NCBI GenBank assembly: GCA_020438865.1
Contig: JAGQTU010000044.1
Coordinates: 1 to 33,649, forward strand
Length of the DNA stretch: 33,649 nt
DNA from: Mycobacterium sp.
GTDB taxonomy: Bacteria > Actinomycetota > Actinomycetes > Mycobacteriales > Mycobacteriaceae
Reading direction: 5' to 3'
The notes beneath the pieces are model-generated. The model was given only the letters and a program-made list of their open reading frames with translations, did no database searches and had not been told where the DNA came from. Below, in pieces: positions 1 to 8,989 of this stretch (positions are counted from its first letter, which is position 1; each line of letters begins with the position of its first letter). The position numbers were made by a program, and so were the translations under genes.

Positions 1-648
1 AACGACATCGACTGCACCGACGTGACCTTCGGCCACGACACCGCGCTGCAGATCGCCACCGAGGCCATCGACCGGTTGCACAGCACCGCCGAGTCGCATC
101 AGCGGGTGATGCTGGTCGAGGTGATGGGCCGCCACGCCGGCTGGATCGCGCTGAACGCCGGGCTTTCCTCCGGGGCGCACATGACGCTCATCCCGGAGCA
201 GCCCTACGACGTCGAAGAGGTGTGCCGGCTGGTCAAGCGCCGCTTCCAGCGCGGTGAGTCGCACTTCATCTGTGTGGTCGCCGAGGGCGCCAAACCCGCC
301 GAGGGCACCATGCAGTTGCGCCACGGCGGCACCGACGAGTTCGGTCATGAGAAGTTCACCGGCGTTGCCCAGCAGCTGGCCGTCGAGGTGGAGAAGCGGA
401 TCAAGAAGGAGGTGCGGGTCACCGTGCTCGGCCACGTCCAGCGCGGCGGCACCCCCACCGCCTACGACCGGGTGCTGGCCACCCGGTTCGGCGTGAACGC
501 CGCCGACGCCGCCCACGCCGGCGAGTTCGGGACCATGGTCTCGCTGCGCGGCCAGGACATCGGCCGGGTCCCGCTGGCCGACGCCGTGCGCCAACTCAAG
601 CTGGTGCCGCAGAGCCGCTACGACGACGCGGCGGCTTTCTTCGGCTGA
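1..648 (+). CDS. pfkA: 6-phosphofructokinase, C-terminal part (5' truncated by window)
   Basis: Glycolytic enzyme that phosphorylates fructose 6-phosphate to fructose 1,6-bisphosphate in the cytoplasm. The frame is open from base 1, giving about 215 residues, so the start lies outside the window; the mycobacterial enzyme is about 343 residues. Visible family motifs are NDIDCTDVTFG at the very start (metal/phosphate-side loop), EVMGRHAGW (substrate-binding region) and GHVQRGG near the C-terminus. The nucleotide-binding half, which would tell whether ATP or pyrophosphate is the donor, is not in view. The stop lies one base before the stop of the convergent acyl-CoA oxidase-like gene, so no separate terminator fits between them. 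The identification is secure from the motifs; the symbol rests on mycobacterial convention. Confidence 0.93.
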   Translation, partial: NDIDCTDVTFGHDTALQIATEAIDRLHSTAESHQRVMLVEVMGRHAGWIALNAGLSSGAHMTLIPEQPYDVEEVCRLVKRRFQRGESHFICVVAEGAKPAEGTMQLRHGGTDEFGHEKFTGVAQQLAVEVEKRIKKEVRVTVLGHVQRGGTPTAYDRVLATRFGVNAADAAHAGEFGTMVSLRGQDIGRVPLADAVRQLKLVPQSRYDDAAAFFG

Positions 649-649
649 G

Positions 650-2587
650 CTACACCGGTTCGGGCAGGTGCTCGGGATGCAGCATCTCGGCGTAGCGCAG
701 TGACTCGGGGATCCCGAACCCGTCGACCAGATCCTGCGCGTACGGCCGCAATGTGCGGCAGCGCTCGTTGATCCCGCGGGTGACCGCCTTGGCCCGCTCG
801 GTGGACAGGAACCGGTGCTCGATGAACCACGCCTTGTCATCCTCGATCACCGACAGCGCGTACAGATCGCACACCATCTCCAGCACCCGGCGGGCCTCCT
901 GCCCTTCAGCCGACGTGGACTCGCAGGCGTCGATACCGGCGACGAACGCCTCCAGCACGATGCGGTCGATGTGCGCCTTGGCGGTGTGCAGGACGTGGTC
1001 CTGAACGGCGTTGAACGCGTCGAACGCCGACATCTCCTTGGACTTGCCCTGCAGGCGGCGGGCCACCGAGGACAGCAGGTATTCCTCGCGGTCCTCGAAC
1101 ATCTTGACCTGGGTGCCGCGGTTGAACAGGCTGCCCTCCTCCTCGTTGTCCTGCCGGGTGTCGAGGATGGTCTGCATGATCGTCTCAGCCGCAGTCCTTT
1201 TCAGCACCCGGTCCCCGGCGAAGTTGGCGGCGAAGCGCACCCACTCCACCGGGCTCATCCCACGGATGTCGTCGGCGTAGGCGGTGAGCAGTTCCTTGGC
1301 CACCAACTGGGTGAGCACGTGGTTGTCGCCCTCGAAGGTGGTGAAGACATCGGTGTCGGCGCGCAACGCGATCAACCGATTCTCGGCCAGGTAGCCGGCG
1401 CCGCCGCAGGCCTCTCGCGCTTCCTGGATCGCGGTGCTGGCGTGCCAGGTGTTGGCGGCCTTGAGCCCGGCGGCCCGGGACTCCAACTCGCGCTGCTCCT
1501 CGGCGTCCGGGCTGTCGGCGGTCTGCAGGTCGTGCAGCCGGGCGACCAGCTCGTTCTGCGCGAACTGCAGCGCGTAGGAGCGGGCCAGCAGCGGCAGCAG
1601 CCGGCGCTGATGCACCAGGTAGTCCATGATCACCACTTCGCCCTCATCGTCGGGGGCGCTGAACTGGCGGCGCTGCAGGCCGTAGCGCACCGCGATGTCC
1701 AGGGCCACCCGGGCGGCCGCGGCGGCGCTGCCGCCGACGGTCACCCGGCCGCGGATCAGGGTGCCGAGCATGGTGAAGAACCGCCGGCTGGGGTTCTCGA
1801 TCGGGGAGGAGTAGCCGCCGTCCGGGGCGACGTCGGCGTACTTGTTGAGCAGGTTCTCCCGCGGCACCCGCACCTGGTCGAACATGATGCGGCCGTTGTC
1901 CACCCCTGGCAGCCCGCCCTTGTACTGGCAGTCCGAGGTGGTGACACCGGGCAGGTCGTTGCCGTCCTCGTCGCGGATCGGGACCACCAGGCAATGCACC
2001 CCGTGACATTCGTCGCCGGTGATCAGCTGCGCGAAAACCGCTGCTACCCTGGCGGTTTCGGCGGCGCCGCCGATGTAGTCCTTGCGCGACGTCGGGGTGG
2101 GCGAGTGGATGACGAACTCCTGGGTCGCCGGGTCGTAGGTGGCGGTGGTCTCCAGCGACTGCACGTCGCTGCCGTGCCCGGTCTCGGTCATCGCGAAGCA
2201 GCCCAGCAGGTCGAGATCGATGATCCGCTGCACGTAGGCCTTGTGGTGGCGTTCGGTGCCCAGGTTCTCGATGGCGCCGCCGAACAGGCCCCACTGCACT
2301 CCGGCCTTGACCATCAGCGACAGGTCCGACATCGCCAGCATCTCGATCTGGGTGATCGCGGCGCCGACGTCCCCGTTGCCGCCGTGCTCCTTGCGGAAAC
2401 CGTCCTCGGCGGCACCGTGGGCGGCCATGATCGCCAACTGCTCGGCCACCTTGGTGCGGGCGATCACGGTGTTGGGGGTGTAGTGCGGCCGGAACACCTC
2501 GGTGGCCAGTTCGGCGCGCAGCTTGTTCTTCACGTCGCGCCAACGACCGTCGAGCGCGTTTCGCAGGTGTGCGGCGGTGTTTGTCAT
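650..2587 (-). CDS. acyl-CoA oxidase/dehydrogenase family flavoprotein
   Basis: FAD enzyme that would introduce the alpha,beta double bond into an acyl-CoA. It is 645 residues, longer than the usual acyl-CoA dehydrogenase (about 390) and like peroxisomal-type acyl-CoA oxidases. The flavin/substrate loop MTETGHGSDVQSLETTA is at residues 133-149, a GGLPGVDNGRI segment at about 224-234, and RRQF at 306-309. The segment EACGGAGYLAENR at about 392-404 is followed by FEGDN at 418-422, whose Glu419 is at the position of the catalytic glutamate in the oxidase branch. Whether oxygen or an electron-transfer flavoprotein accepts the electrons cannot be read from the sequence. The ATG at 2587 gives the expected N-terminus. 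It diverges from the metal transporter gene across a 101-bp gap. Chain length and natural substrate are unknown. Confidence 0.85.
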   Translation of the reverse strand: MTNTAAHLRNALDGRWRDVKNKLRAELATEVFRPHYTPNTVIARTKVAEQLAIMAAHGAAEDGFRKEHGGNGDVGAAITQIEMLAMSDLSLMVKAGVQWGLFGGAIENLGTERHHKAYVQRIIDLDLLGCFAMTETGHGSDVQSLETTATYDPATQEFVIHSPTPTSRKDYIGGAAETARVAAVFAQLITGDECHGVHCLVVPIRDEDGNDLPGVTTSDCQYKGGLPGVDNGRIMFDQVRVPRENLLNKYADVAPDGGYSSPIENPSRRFFTMLGTLIRGRVTVGGSAAAAARVALDIAVRYGLQRRQFSAPDDEGEVVIMDYLVHQRRLLPLLARSYALQFAQNELVARLHDLQTADSPDAEEQRELESRAAGLKAANTWHASTAIQEAREACGGAGYLAENRLIALRADTDVFTTFEGDNHVLTQLVAKELLTAYADDIRGMSPVEWVRFAANFAGDRVLKRTAAETIMQTILDTRQDNEEEGSLFNRGTQVKMFEDREEYLLSSVARRLQGKSKEMSAFDAFNAVQDHVLHTAKAHIDRIVLEAFVAGIDACESTSAEGQEARRVLEMVCDLYALSVIEDDKAWFIEHRFLSTERAKAVTRGINERCRTLRPYAQDLVDGFGIPESLRYAEMLHPEHLPEPV

Positions 2588-2688
2588 GCCTGTTAATAGC
2601 CCGCGGGTGGCCCGCGGAAACGCGATCGTGGCAAAGACAGGTGAGCCTTAATGAGTGTGAGCCGCCCGGGTCGCGTTGAATATCGCTC

Positions 2689-3423
2689 ATGGCAATCCAG
2701 GACGGGGAACCGCTGCCCGCCGACGTCGATCTTCCGCACGTCATCGACCACACCCACGCCGACGTCACCGGGGGGTGGCTGCGGGCAGCGACGTTCGGTG
2801 CCATGGACGGGCTCGTCTCCAACACGGCCCTGATCGCCGGTGTCGCCGCCGGAGCGGGCGCGCACACCGTGGTGCTCTCCGGCGTCGCGGGTCTGCTCGC
2901 CGGCGCCTTCTCGATGGCCCTCGGGGAGTACACGTCGGTGACCACCGCCAACGAGCAGATCGACTCGGAGGTGCGCGCCGAGCGGCGCGCGTTCGAGAAC
3001 CAGCCACACGCCGAGAAGCTGGAACTCGTCGCGATGCTCATGGACATGGGGCTCAGCGAGGAGACGGCGCGCAAAGCCACCGAGGAGATCCACCTCGACG
3101 AGGAGCGCGCCGTCCACTTCCACCTGGCGCAGGAACTGGGCGTCGACCCCCGGGAGAAGCCGTCGGCGATCGTCGCCGCGGTGTCGTCGTTCCTGATGTT
3201 CGCCATCGGCGCCGTCGTCCCACTGCTGCCGTACCTGTTCGGCGTGGAGGCGCTGTGGCCGGGCCTGCTCTGCGGCGCCATCGGCCTGCTGATCGCCGGC
3301 GGTGTCGCGGCGCGCTTCACCCGCGGTTCGGTGGTGTTCGGCTCGGCGCGCCAGCTCGCGTTCGGGGTGATCGCGATCGCCGCCACCTACTTCGTCGGCA
3401 GACTCGTCGGCACGGTGATCTGA
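2689..3423 (+). CDS. VIT1/CCC1-family iron/manganese transporter
   Basis: Membrane protein of 244 residues in the VIT1/CCC1 (vacuolar iron transporter) family, which moves Fe2+ or Mn2+ across membranes; in bacteria it probably exports or detoxifies metal. The N-terminal GAMDGLVSNTALIAGV segment (about 38-53) and the GAFSMALGEYTSV segment (about 72-84) are the family's first two membrane helices with their conserved acidic residues. A charged cytoplasmic stretch rich in Glu and His (about 85-155) follows, holding the metal-binding helices, and then three hydrophobic segments to the C-terminus. No Shine-Dalgarno is obvious before the ATG, so a leaderless message is possible. The bestrophin gene starts four bases after the stop, so the two are probably co-transcribed as an ion-transport pair. 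Confidence 0.88.
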   Translation: MAIQDGEPLPADVDLPHVIDHTHADVTGGWLRAATFGAMDGLVSNTALIAGVAAGAGAHTVVLSGVAGLLAGAFSMALGEYTSVTTANEQIDSEVRAERRAFENQPHAEKLELVAMLMDMGLSEETARKATEEIHLDEERAVHFHLAQELGVDPREKPSAIVAAVSSFLMFAIGAVVPLLPYLFGVEALWPGLLCGAIGLLIAGGVAARFTRGSVVFGSARQLAFGVIAIAATYFVGRLVGTVI

Positions 3424-3427
3424 GCCG

Positions 3428-4312
3428 ATGATCCGCAGCGTCGGGCGCCTGGGGCCGGTCAAGGCGGCCGGCCTGGTGGCCTGGCAGCTGCGTTACGACC
3501 TGCTGGCCGTCCTGGTGGTCGCCGCCATCATGGTCCCGATTCCGGACGCGATCCAGAGCGAGTCGGTCGCGGTGCTGTCGGTGCTGGGCATCGCCGCGTC
3601 GATCTTCATCGGCTTCCGCAACAGCAACGCCTACAACCGGTGGTGGGAGGCCCGCACCCTGTGGGGCGGCATCATCATCAACTCCCGGGCGCTGCACAAC
3701 ACGCTGTGCTCGGTCGACACCGGCGCGCCCGCAATGGTTTCCACCCTCGACCGGATGCGCAGGCGGCAGGTCCGCTACGCCTGGCAGCTGGCCGCCGAAA
3801 TGCGGGGGATCGCGCCGCTGCCCGGGGTGGTGGACCTGACGCCGGAGGATGGGCCCGACACCGACGCCACCGATCTGCTCGCACAGCAGGCTCGCGAGGT
3901 GCAGGCGCTGTACGCGGACGGCTGTATCGACGAGCAGGCCCGGGTGATGCTGATGTCGGTCAACACCGGCACGGTGACCGCGCAGAGCGGCCTGGAGCGA
4001 ATCCGCAACCAGCCGGTGCCCATCCAGTACGACCTCTTCATCCGCGGCCTGGCGTGGCTTTTCGCGATCGTGGCCTTCAACCGGCTCGACTCCTCCAGCC
4101 ACCACCTCGGGGGCATCGTGGTGGGGGTGCTGTTGATGGCGGTGTTCGTGGTCGCGGAGCGGATCGGGCACTTCATCGAGTTGCCGATGCGCAACAGCAT
4201 CTTCGACCTGCCGATGTACCGGTTCTGCAGCCTGATCACCGGCAACCTGCTCGGCGCCGGGCACCCGCTGGCCCGCGCCCGCGAGCCCGACAGCGCCGCG
4301 GTGTGGATGTGA
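3428..4312 (+). CDS. bestrophin-family anion channel
   Basis: Putative pentameric chloride/anion channel (bestrophin, formerly UPF0187) of 294 residues in the cytoplasmic membrane. The diagnostic segment RNSNAYNRWWEARTLWG is at residues 64-80, after two N-terminal hydrophobic stretches (about 25-60). The C-terminal pair of membrane segments (about 205-245) is followed by the conserved PMRNSIFDLPMYRFC region (about 255-269). The gene lies four bases behind the VIT1/CCC1 gene and is followed eleven bases later by an internally deleted copy of itself. Known bacterial bestrophins pass anions or in some cases cations; selectivity cannot be read here. Confidence 0.88.
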   Translation: MIRSVGRLGPVKAAGLVAWQLRYDLLAVLVVAAIMVPIPDAIQSESVAVLSVLGIAASIFIGFRNSNAYNRWWEARTLWGGIIINSRALHNTLCSVDTGAPAMVSTLDRMRRRQVRYAWQLAAEMRGIAPLPGVVDLTPEDGPDTDATDLLAQQAREVQALYADGCIDEQARVMLMSVNTGTVTAQSGLERIRNQPVPIQYDLFIRGLAWLFAIVAFNRLDSSSHHLGGIVVGVLLMAVFVVAERIGHFIELPMRNSIFDLPMYRFCSLITGNLLGAGHPLARAREPDSAAVWM

Positions 4313-4322
4313 CGGTGCTTCG

Positions 4323-4535
4323 ATGATTCGCAGTGTGGGACGCGCCGGTCCGCTGATCATGACCCTGTTCATCGTCGCCGAGCGGCTGGGCCACTTCATC
4401 GCGGAACCGATGCGCAACACGATCATGGACCTACCGATGTACCGGTTCTGCGCCACCATCACCGGCGATCTGCTGGGCCCCGATCACCCGCTGGCGCGGC
4501 CGCGGGAGGGCGCCGACGCCAGCGCGTGGCGTTAG
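4323..4535 (+). CDS. internally deleted bestrophin paralogue (70 aa)
   Basis: The predicted peptide is a near copy of both ends of the preceding bestrophin with the middle missing. Residues 1-10 (MIRSVGRAGP) match the first ten residues upstream (MIRSVGRLGP). From residue 11 on it matches the last 60 residues, including FIVAERLGHFIAEPMRN and DLPMYRFC. About 225 residues, including most of the pore-forming helices and the RNSNAYNRWW signature, are absent. It therefore cannot form a channel by itself. The DNA has diverged at third positions, so the event is not recent, yet the frame is intact, which hints at either retained use or simple short-ORF survival. It could be a decaying duplicate or a small modulatory subunit; only the duplication is certain. 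Confidence 0.7.
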   Translation: MIRSVGRAGPLIMTLFIVAERLGHFIAEPMRNTIMDLPMYRFCATITGDLLGPDHPLARPREGADASAWR

Positions 4536-4536
4536 C

Positions 4537-5412
4537 TCAACGGCATTTGACCACAACCGATTCCGCGAACCGCTCGATGGACGGGCGGAAACGTTCGACG
4601 TCGGTGCCGTGGTCGATACCGGGCTCGGCGGCCCACGGCGCGCACATCACCGCGGTGATGCCGGCGTCCTCGGCGCGCTTGTAGAGGTCCGGCGACGGCC
4701 GTTCCAGCAGCGCCAGCATGATCTCGAAATGCTTTTCGGCGCAGCCGTATTCGCGGCGCAGGGCGGTGAGTCGCTCGACGTGTGCCACCGCACCGTCCCA
4801 GCTGTAGGCGGTGCCGATCCAGCCGTCGCACAGCCGGGCGGCACGGCGCAGCGCCGGCCCGGACTCCCCGCCACACAGGATCGGAATCGGTTGCGGCGGA
4901 TGCGGTTCGATCATCATCTCCGGCACCTGATAGTGGGTTCCGTCCCAGGACACCCAGCCGCCCCGCCACAGGGCGCGCAGCGCCGGGATCATCTCGTCGA
5001 GCCGCTTGCCGCGGTTGGAGAAATCCTGGCCCAACAGCTCGTATTCCTCACGCATCCAACCGATTCCGACACCCAGCGAGACCCGGCCTTCGGACAGTGA
5101 GGCCGCGGTGGCCACCTGCTTGGCCACCTCCAGCAGCGGCCGGGCCGGCGCGATGTAGACGGCATTGGAGAACCGCAGCCGTGTCGTCGCCGCGGCCATC
5201 GCGCCGATCAGTACCCAGCTGTCCGGCCACGGTGTCTCGGGCGCCCAGCCCGGTTCGCCGGACGGCGAGGGGTACGGCGAGCGCAACTCGCGCGGATAGA
5301 TCAGGTGGTCGGCGCAGATCATGCCGTCATAGCCGGCCTCGTCGACCATGCGGGCCACCGCGGGCGCTTCGGCGGGTCTCTTCATGAACGGGGTGCCGCA
5401 CCAGAACTGCAT
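4537..5412 (-). CDS. LLM-class (luciferase-like) F420-dependent oxidoreductase
   Basis: TIM-barrel oxidoreductase of 291 residues of the bacterial luciferase-like family; mycobacterial members mostly use coenzyme F420. Family marks include the N-terminal ARMVDEAGYDGMICADH strand/helix (about 20-36), the ATTRLRFSNAV segment (about 75-85), the SLGVGIGWMREEYELLG segment (about 110-126), and the PIPILCGGESGPALRRAARL strand-turn-helix (about 175-194). The ATG at 5412 is preceded by a GGAGGA Shine-Dalgarno at suitable spacing. The substrate is not recognisable. It converges on the truncated bestrophin copy with one base between the stops and points away from the MarR gene. Confidence 0.85.
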   Translation of the reverse strand: MQFWCGTPFMKRPAEAPAVARMVDEAGYDGMICADHLIYPRELRSPYPSPSGEPGWAPETPWPDSWVLIGAMAAATTRLRFSNAVYIAPARPLLEVAKQVATAASLSEGRVSLGVGIGWMREEYELLGQDFSNRGKRLDEMIPALRALWRGGWVSWDGTHYQVPEMMIEPHPPQPIPILCGGESGPALRRAARLCDGWIGTAYSWDGAVAHVERLTALRREYGCAEKHFEIMLALLERPSPDLYKRAEDAGITAVMCAPWAAEPGIDHGTDVERFRPSIERFAESVVVKCR

Positions 5413-5547
5413 GTTTCGTCCTCCGGTCCGGCCCCGTGCGTCAGCTCTTGTTCGCGACCGTCACCGCGGTGGCCTGTTCGGTGATGTCTTCGAGTTCATC
5501 ATGGGGGGTGTCGATACCGCTCGGGTGCGGGCCGTCTCAGCGGTCGG

Positions 5548-6000
5548 TCACTCGGGTGGTATGTCGAGATCGTCGAGCAGCCGGTGCAGCGCCCCGACGG
5601 CTGCCGACAGGGTCTCGCGGTCCGCGTCGGAGAGCCGCGCGATCCGCGGGTCGATCACGGCGGCCCGGTCGGCCCGGACCCGGGCCAGGGTCCGCTGTCC
5701 CTCCGGCGTGATGCGGATCCGCACCGCGCGCGCGTCGTCGGGATCCTGGGTTCGGGCCACCAGGCCGGCGTCCTCGAGCCGGCGGACCTGGGTGGTCATC
5801 GTCGGCTGCGAGCAGTGGTCGAGTTCGGCGAGATCGGAGATGCGCGCCTCACCCTGGTCGTCGATGGTGCCGAGCAGCCGGGCCTGCGCCCAGGGCAGCG
5901 GTAGCCCGATGCGCTGGGTGGCCAGCCGGTTCAGCTTCGCGACGACGGTGAGCAGCTCGGCACCCAGGGCGGTGGTGGTCTGCGGGGATATCGGACCCAT
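5548..6000 (-). CDS. MarR-family transcriptional regulator
   Basis: Winged-helix repressor of 150 residues with MarR architecture: an N-terminal dimer helix, the recognition helix in [20 protein letters not shown] (about 62-81), the wing around [16 protein letters not shown] (about 86-101), and a C-terminal dimer helix. It is transcribed divergently from the fused ECF transporter gene, with a perfect 8-bp palindrome (6013-6029) directly before its start, so autoregulation and control of the transporter are likely. By position and size it looks like the counterpart of M. tuberculosis Rv2327 (from memory). The ligand is unknown. Confidence 0.88.
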   Translation of the reverse strand: MGPISPQTTTALGAELLTVVAKLNRLATQRIGLPLPWAQARLLGTIDDQGEARISDLAELDHCSQPTMTTQVRRLEDAGLVARTQDPDDARAVRIRITPEGQRTLARVRADRAAVIDPRIARLSDADRETLSAAVGALHRLLDDLDIPPE

Positions 6001-6012
6001 GTCCCCAACTTT

Positions 6013-6029
6013 ACATAGAAGTTCTATGT
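6013..6029. promoter_or_regulatory. palindromic MarR operator
   Basis: Perfect inverted repeat ACATAGAA-G-TTCTATGT in the 110-bp divergent region between the MarR gene (start 6000) and the ECF transporter gene (start 6111). Size, symmetry and AT-rich character in GC-rich surroundings are those of a MarR-dimer site. It lies only 12 bases before the marR start codon, so binding would block that promoter. Confidence 0.7.
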
Positions 6030-6110
6030 TGTCGGTCTCGGCGGCCGGCGGCTTTCCGCACAGACGCGCGGCGGCCGTGGCCCCGCCGTCCTGGCTGGCA
6101 GAATCGGGTG

Positions 6111-8171
6111 ATGACCGCGACGCGACCGGAGGCGCCCGAATTGCGGCCCCCGGGTTCGGCGGCGTCGCGGCGTCCCGGCCGGGCGCTGACCCCGGTGGAG
6201 TTGGCGCAGGCAGCCGTCATGGGGGCGCTGAGCGCGGCACTGGCCGTCATCTCGATCATCGTGCCCTTCGCCGGCGGGGTGTCGCTTCTGGTCAGCGTCC
6301 CGATGGGCCTGCTGGCCTACCGCTACCGGCTGCGCGTGCTGCTGGCCGCCACCTTCGCGGCCTGCATGATCGCCTTCCCGATCGCCGGGATCGGCGGATT
6401 CATGGTGGTGCTGAACTGCGCGTACGTCGGCGGTGCGACCGGCATCATCAAACGCCGCGGCCGCGGCACGCCCACGGTCATCGCGGTCGGGGCGGCCGCC
6501 GGCTTCGTCCTGGGCCTGTTCATCATCGCCGCGCTGACCGTGCTGGAACGGCTGCGCACCGTGACCTTCGCGGCGATCACCGCCAACGTCGAGGGCACCG
6601 TGCGGTTCATGTCCCTGTTCGAGCCGCTGCGGCCGGGCGCGGAGCAGGCCCGGAGCGTGTTCACCACCGCGCTGAACTACTGGCCGGTGCTGATGATGGT
6701 GTACGCGATGTTCACCATCATCATCGTGTCCCTGATCGGCTGGTGGGCGCTGTCGCGGGTGCTCGACCGGCTGCGTGGCATCCCGGACGTGCACAAGCTG
6801 GAGCCGCCGCTCGACGGCGCACCGCCCGCACCGGTTCCGGTCCGGCTCACCGACACCCGGTTCCGCTATCCCGGCGCCGACCACGACGCGCTACGGCCGC
6901 TGAGCCTGACCATCGGCAGCGGCGAGCACATCGCCGTCACCGGTCCCAACGGATCGGGCAAGACCACGCTGATGCTGTTGTTGACCGGACGCGAGCCGAC
7001 CTCGGGCACCATCGAGCGCCCGGGCGGGATCGGACTGGGCCGGCTCGGCGGCACCGCGGTCATCATGCAGCACCCGGAGAGTCAGGTGCTGGGCACCAGG
7101 GTCGCCGACGACGTGGTGTGGGGGTTGCCGCCCGGCACCGAGACCGACGTCGCGGGTCTGCTCGACGAGGTCGGCCTGGCCGGCATGGAGGAACGCGACA
7201 CCGGCGGGTTGTCCGGCGGCGAATTGCAGCGGCTGGCCGTGGCCGCCGCCCTGGCCCGCCAACCGGCCATGCTGATCGCCGACGAGGTCACCTCCATGGT
7301 GGACCAGCCCGGCCGGGAAGCCCTGCTGCGCGTGCTGTCCGGGCTCACCGATCGCCATCACATGTCGCTGGTGCACATCACGCACTACAACAACGAGGTC
7401 GAATTCGCCGACCGGACAATCAATCTCAGCGATTCCGAGGACAATACCGAGACGGTGGAAAGCGCCGCCGCGCCCGCGCCGACGGCAAGCACCGCGGCGC
7501 CCACCGGGGCGCCGCTGCTGACCCTGGACCGGGTCGGCTACGTCTACGCCAGCGGAACACCGTGGGCCAAGACCGCGCTGCGGGACATCAGCTTCGGCGT
7601 GCACCAGGGTGACGGCCTGCTAATCCACGGCGGCAACGGCTCGGGCAAGTCCACGCTCGCCTGGATCATGGCGGGCCTGTCGACCCCGACCACCGGTTCG
7701 TGCCTGGTGCGTGACCGGCCCGCCCACGAATGCATCGGCGAGGTGGCGATCGCGTTCCAGGCCGCCCGCCTTCAGCTGATGCGGGCCCGCGTCGACCTGG
7801 AGGTGGCCTCGGCGGCGGGATTCTCGCCCGACGACCGGGCCCGGGTGACCGCCGCGCTGGCGGCGGTGGGCCTCGACGCGTCGCTGGCCCGGCGCCGGAT
7901 CGACCAACTCAGCGGCGGTCAGATGCGCCGCGTGGTGCTGGCCGGGTTGCTCGCCCGCTCGCCGCAGGTGCTGATCCTCGACGAGCCCCTGGCCGGGCTC
8001 GACGCGGCCAGCCAGCGCGGGCTGCTGCGGCTGCTGAGCGACCTGCGCCGCAACACCGGGCTGACCGTCGTGGTGATCTCCCACGACTTCGTCGGGCTCG
8101 AGGAACTCTGCCCGCGCACGCTGAATCTAAGTGACGGTGTACTGACGCCGGCCGCCGAGGACATGTCATGA
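6111..8171 (+). CDS. fused ECF-type transporter: membrane domain plus two ABC ATPase domains
   Basis: Single chain of about 686 residues joining three parts. Residues 30-225 form an integral membrane domain with about five or six hydrophobic helices, resembling S-component/DUF2232-like proteins. The first ATPase has Walker [10 protein letters not shown] at about 278, Q-loop MQHPESQ at about 319, signature LSGGELQR at about 367 and Walker B AMLIADE at about 386. The second ATPase has Walker [10 protein letters not shown] at about 507, signature LSGGQMRR at about 600 and Walker B VLILDEP at about 620, followed by the H-loop VISHD. A Pro/Ala/Thr linker (about 448-470) separates the two ATPases. 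ATG at 6111 and GTG at 6108 are equally possible starts. It overlaps the EcfT-like gene by four bases (ATGA). M. tuberculosis Rv2326c has the same layout (from memory). The substrate is probably a vitamin or similar micronutrient and is not identifiable. Confidence 0.88.
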   Translation: MTATRPEAPELRPPGSAASRRPGRALTPVELAQAAVMGALSAALAVISIIVPFAGGVSLLVSVPMGLLAYRYRLRVLLAATFAACMIAFPIAGIGGFMVVLNCAYVGGATGIIKRRGRGTPTVIAVGAAAGFVLGLFIIAALTVLERLRTVTFAAITANVEGTVRFMSLFEPLRPGAEQARSVFTTALNYWPVLMMVYAMFTIIIVSLIGWWALSRVLDRLRGIPDVHKLEPPLDGAPPAPVPVRLTDTRFRYPGADHDALRPLSLTIGSGEHIAVTGPNGSGKTTLMLLLTGREPTSGTIERPGGIGLGRLGGTAVIMQHPESQVLGTRVADDVVWGLPPGTETDVAGLLDEVGLAGMEERDTGGLSGGELQRLAVAAALARQPAMLIADEVTSMVDQPGREALLRVLSGLTDRHHMSLVHITHYNNEVEFADRTINLSDSEDNTETVESAAAPAPTASTAAPTGAPLLTLDRVGYVYASGTPWAKTALRDISFGVHQGDGLLIHGGNGSGKSTLAWIMAGLSTPTTGSCLVRDRPAHECIGEVAIAFQAARLQLMRARVDLEVASAAGFSPDDRARVTAALAAVGLDASLARRRIDQLSGGQMRRVVLAGLLARSPQVLILDEPLAGLDAASQRGLLRLLSDLRRNTGLTVVVISHDFVGLEELCPRTLNLSDGVLTPAAEDMS

Positions 8172-8989
8172 CGACCACCCGTCCGTCGCGCCCGGTGGTG
8201 CTGCTGCGCCCGGTCCCGGGCACCTCACCGATCCACGAACTGTGGGCCGGCACCAAGCTGGTGGTGGTGTTCGTGGTCTCGTTGCTGCTGGCCTTCTACC
8301 CGGGCTGGTCGGCGATCGGACTGGTCACGTTGCTGGTCGCGGTGGCGATCGGCTTGGCGCGCATCCCGCTGGGCGCGGTGCCGTCGATCCCGTGGTACCT
8401 GTGGGCGCTGATCGCGCTGGGCGGCATCACCGCCGCGCTGGCCGGCGGGGCCCCGGTGCTGCAGTTGTGGTCGGTCCAGCTCGGGCTGGGCGGACTGCTG
8501 AACTTCCTGCGGATCACCGTGCTGTCCATCGTGCTGTTGGCGCTGGGCGGGCTGGTGTCGTGGACCACCAACGTCGCCGACATCGCGCCCGCGGTGGCCA
8601 CCCTGGGCCGGCCGTTGCGCTGGCTGCGGATCCCGGTCGACGACTGGGCCGCCGCTCTGGCCCTGGCGCTGCGGGCTTTCCCGATGCTCGTCGACGAGTT
8701 CCGGCTGCTCTACGCCGCGCGCCGACTACGCCCGAAGCCGGTGCTCACCACCCGGCGGGCCCGCCGCCGCCGGTGGGCGATCGAACTGGTCGACCTGCTG
8801 TCGGCGGGTATCACCGTGTCGCTGCGCCGCGCCGACGAGATGGGCGATGCGATCACCGCTCGGGGCGGCAGCGGGCAGATCGCCGCCGCTCCGTCGCGGC
8901 CGCGCCGGGCCGACTGGATCGCGCTGGCGATCTCGGCGGCGGTGTGCGCACTGGCGCTGTGGCTCGAGGTGGGCGTCTTCCCCCGTTAG
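8168..8989 (+). CDS. EcfT-like transmembrane component of ECF transporter
   Basis: Integral membrane protein of 273 residues with several hydrophobic helices (about 22-60, 75-95, 110-130, 255-270) and a cytoplasmic Arg-rich coupling segment (about 160-225). That segment contains [20 protein letters not shown] and the [14 protein letters not shown] motif, which in EcfT proteins contacts the ATPases. Translation is coupled to the upstream ATPase gene through the ATGA overlap. Together with that gene it forms a complete ECF module apart from a separately encoded substrate-binding subunit. Its stop codon overlaps the stop of convergent uspC. It corresponds in place and type to Rv2325c (from memory). 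Confidence 0.87.
   Translation: MTTTRPSRPVVLLRPVPGTSPIHELWAGTKLVVVFVVSLLLAFYPGWSAIGLVTLLVAVAIGLARIPLGAVPSIPWYLWALIALGGITAALAGGAPVLQLWSVQLGLGGLLNFLRITVLSIVLLALGGLVSWTTNVADIAPAVATLGRPLRWLRIPVDDWAAALALALRAFPMLVDEFRLLYAARRLRPKPVLTTRRARRRRWAIELVDLLSAGITVSLRRADEMGDAITARGGSGQIAAAPSRPRRADWIALAISAAVCALALWLEVGVFPR

Noticed and set aside
815-2596. Long plus-strand frame opposite the acyl-CoA oxidase-like gene (593 codons)
   Set aside because: Its peptide is a Gly/Val/His/Gln-rich composition typical of antisense in GC-rich DNA, while the minus strand has clear enzyme motifs.
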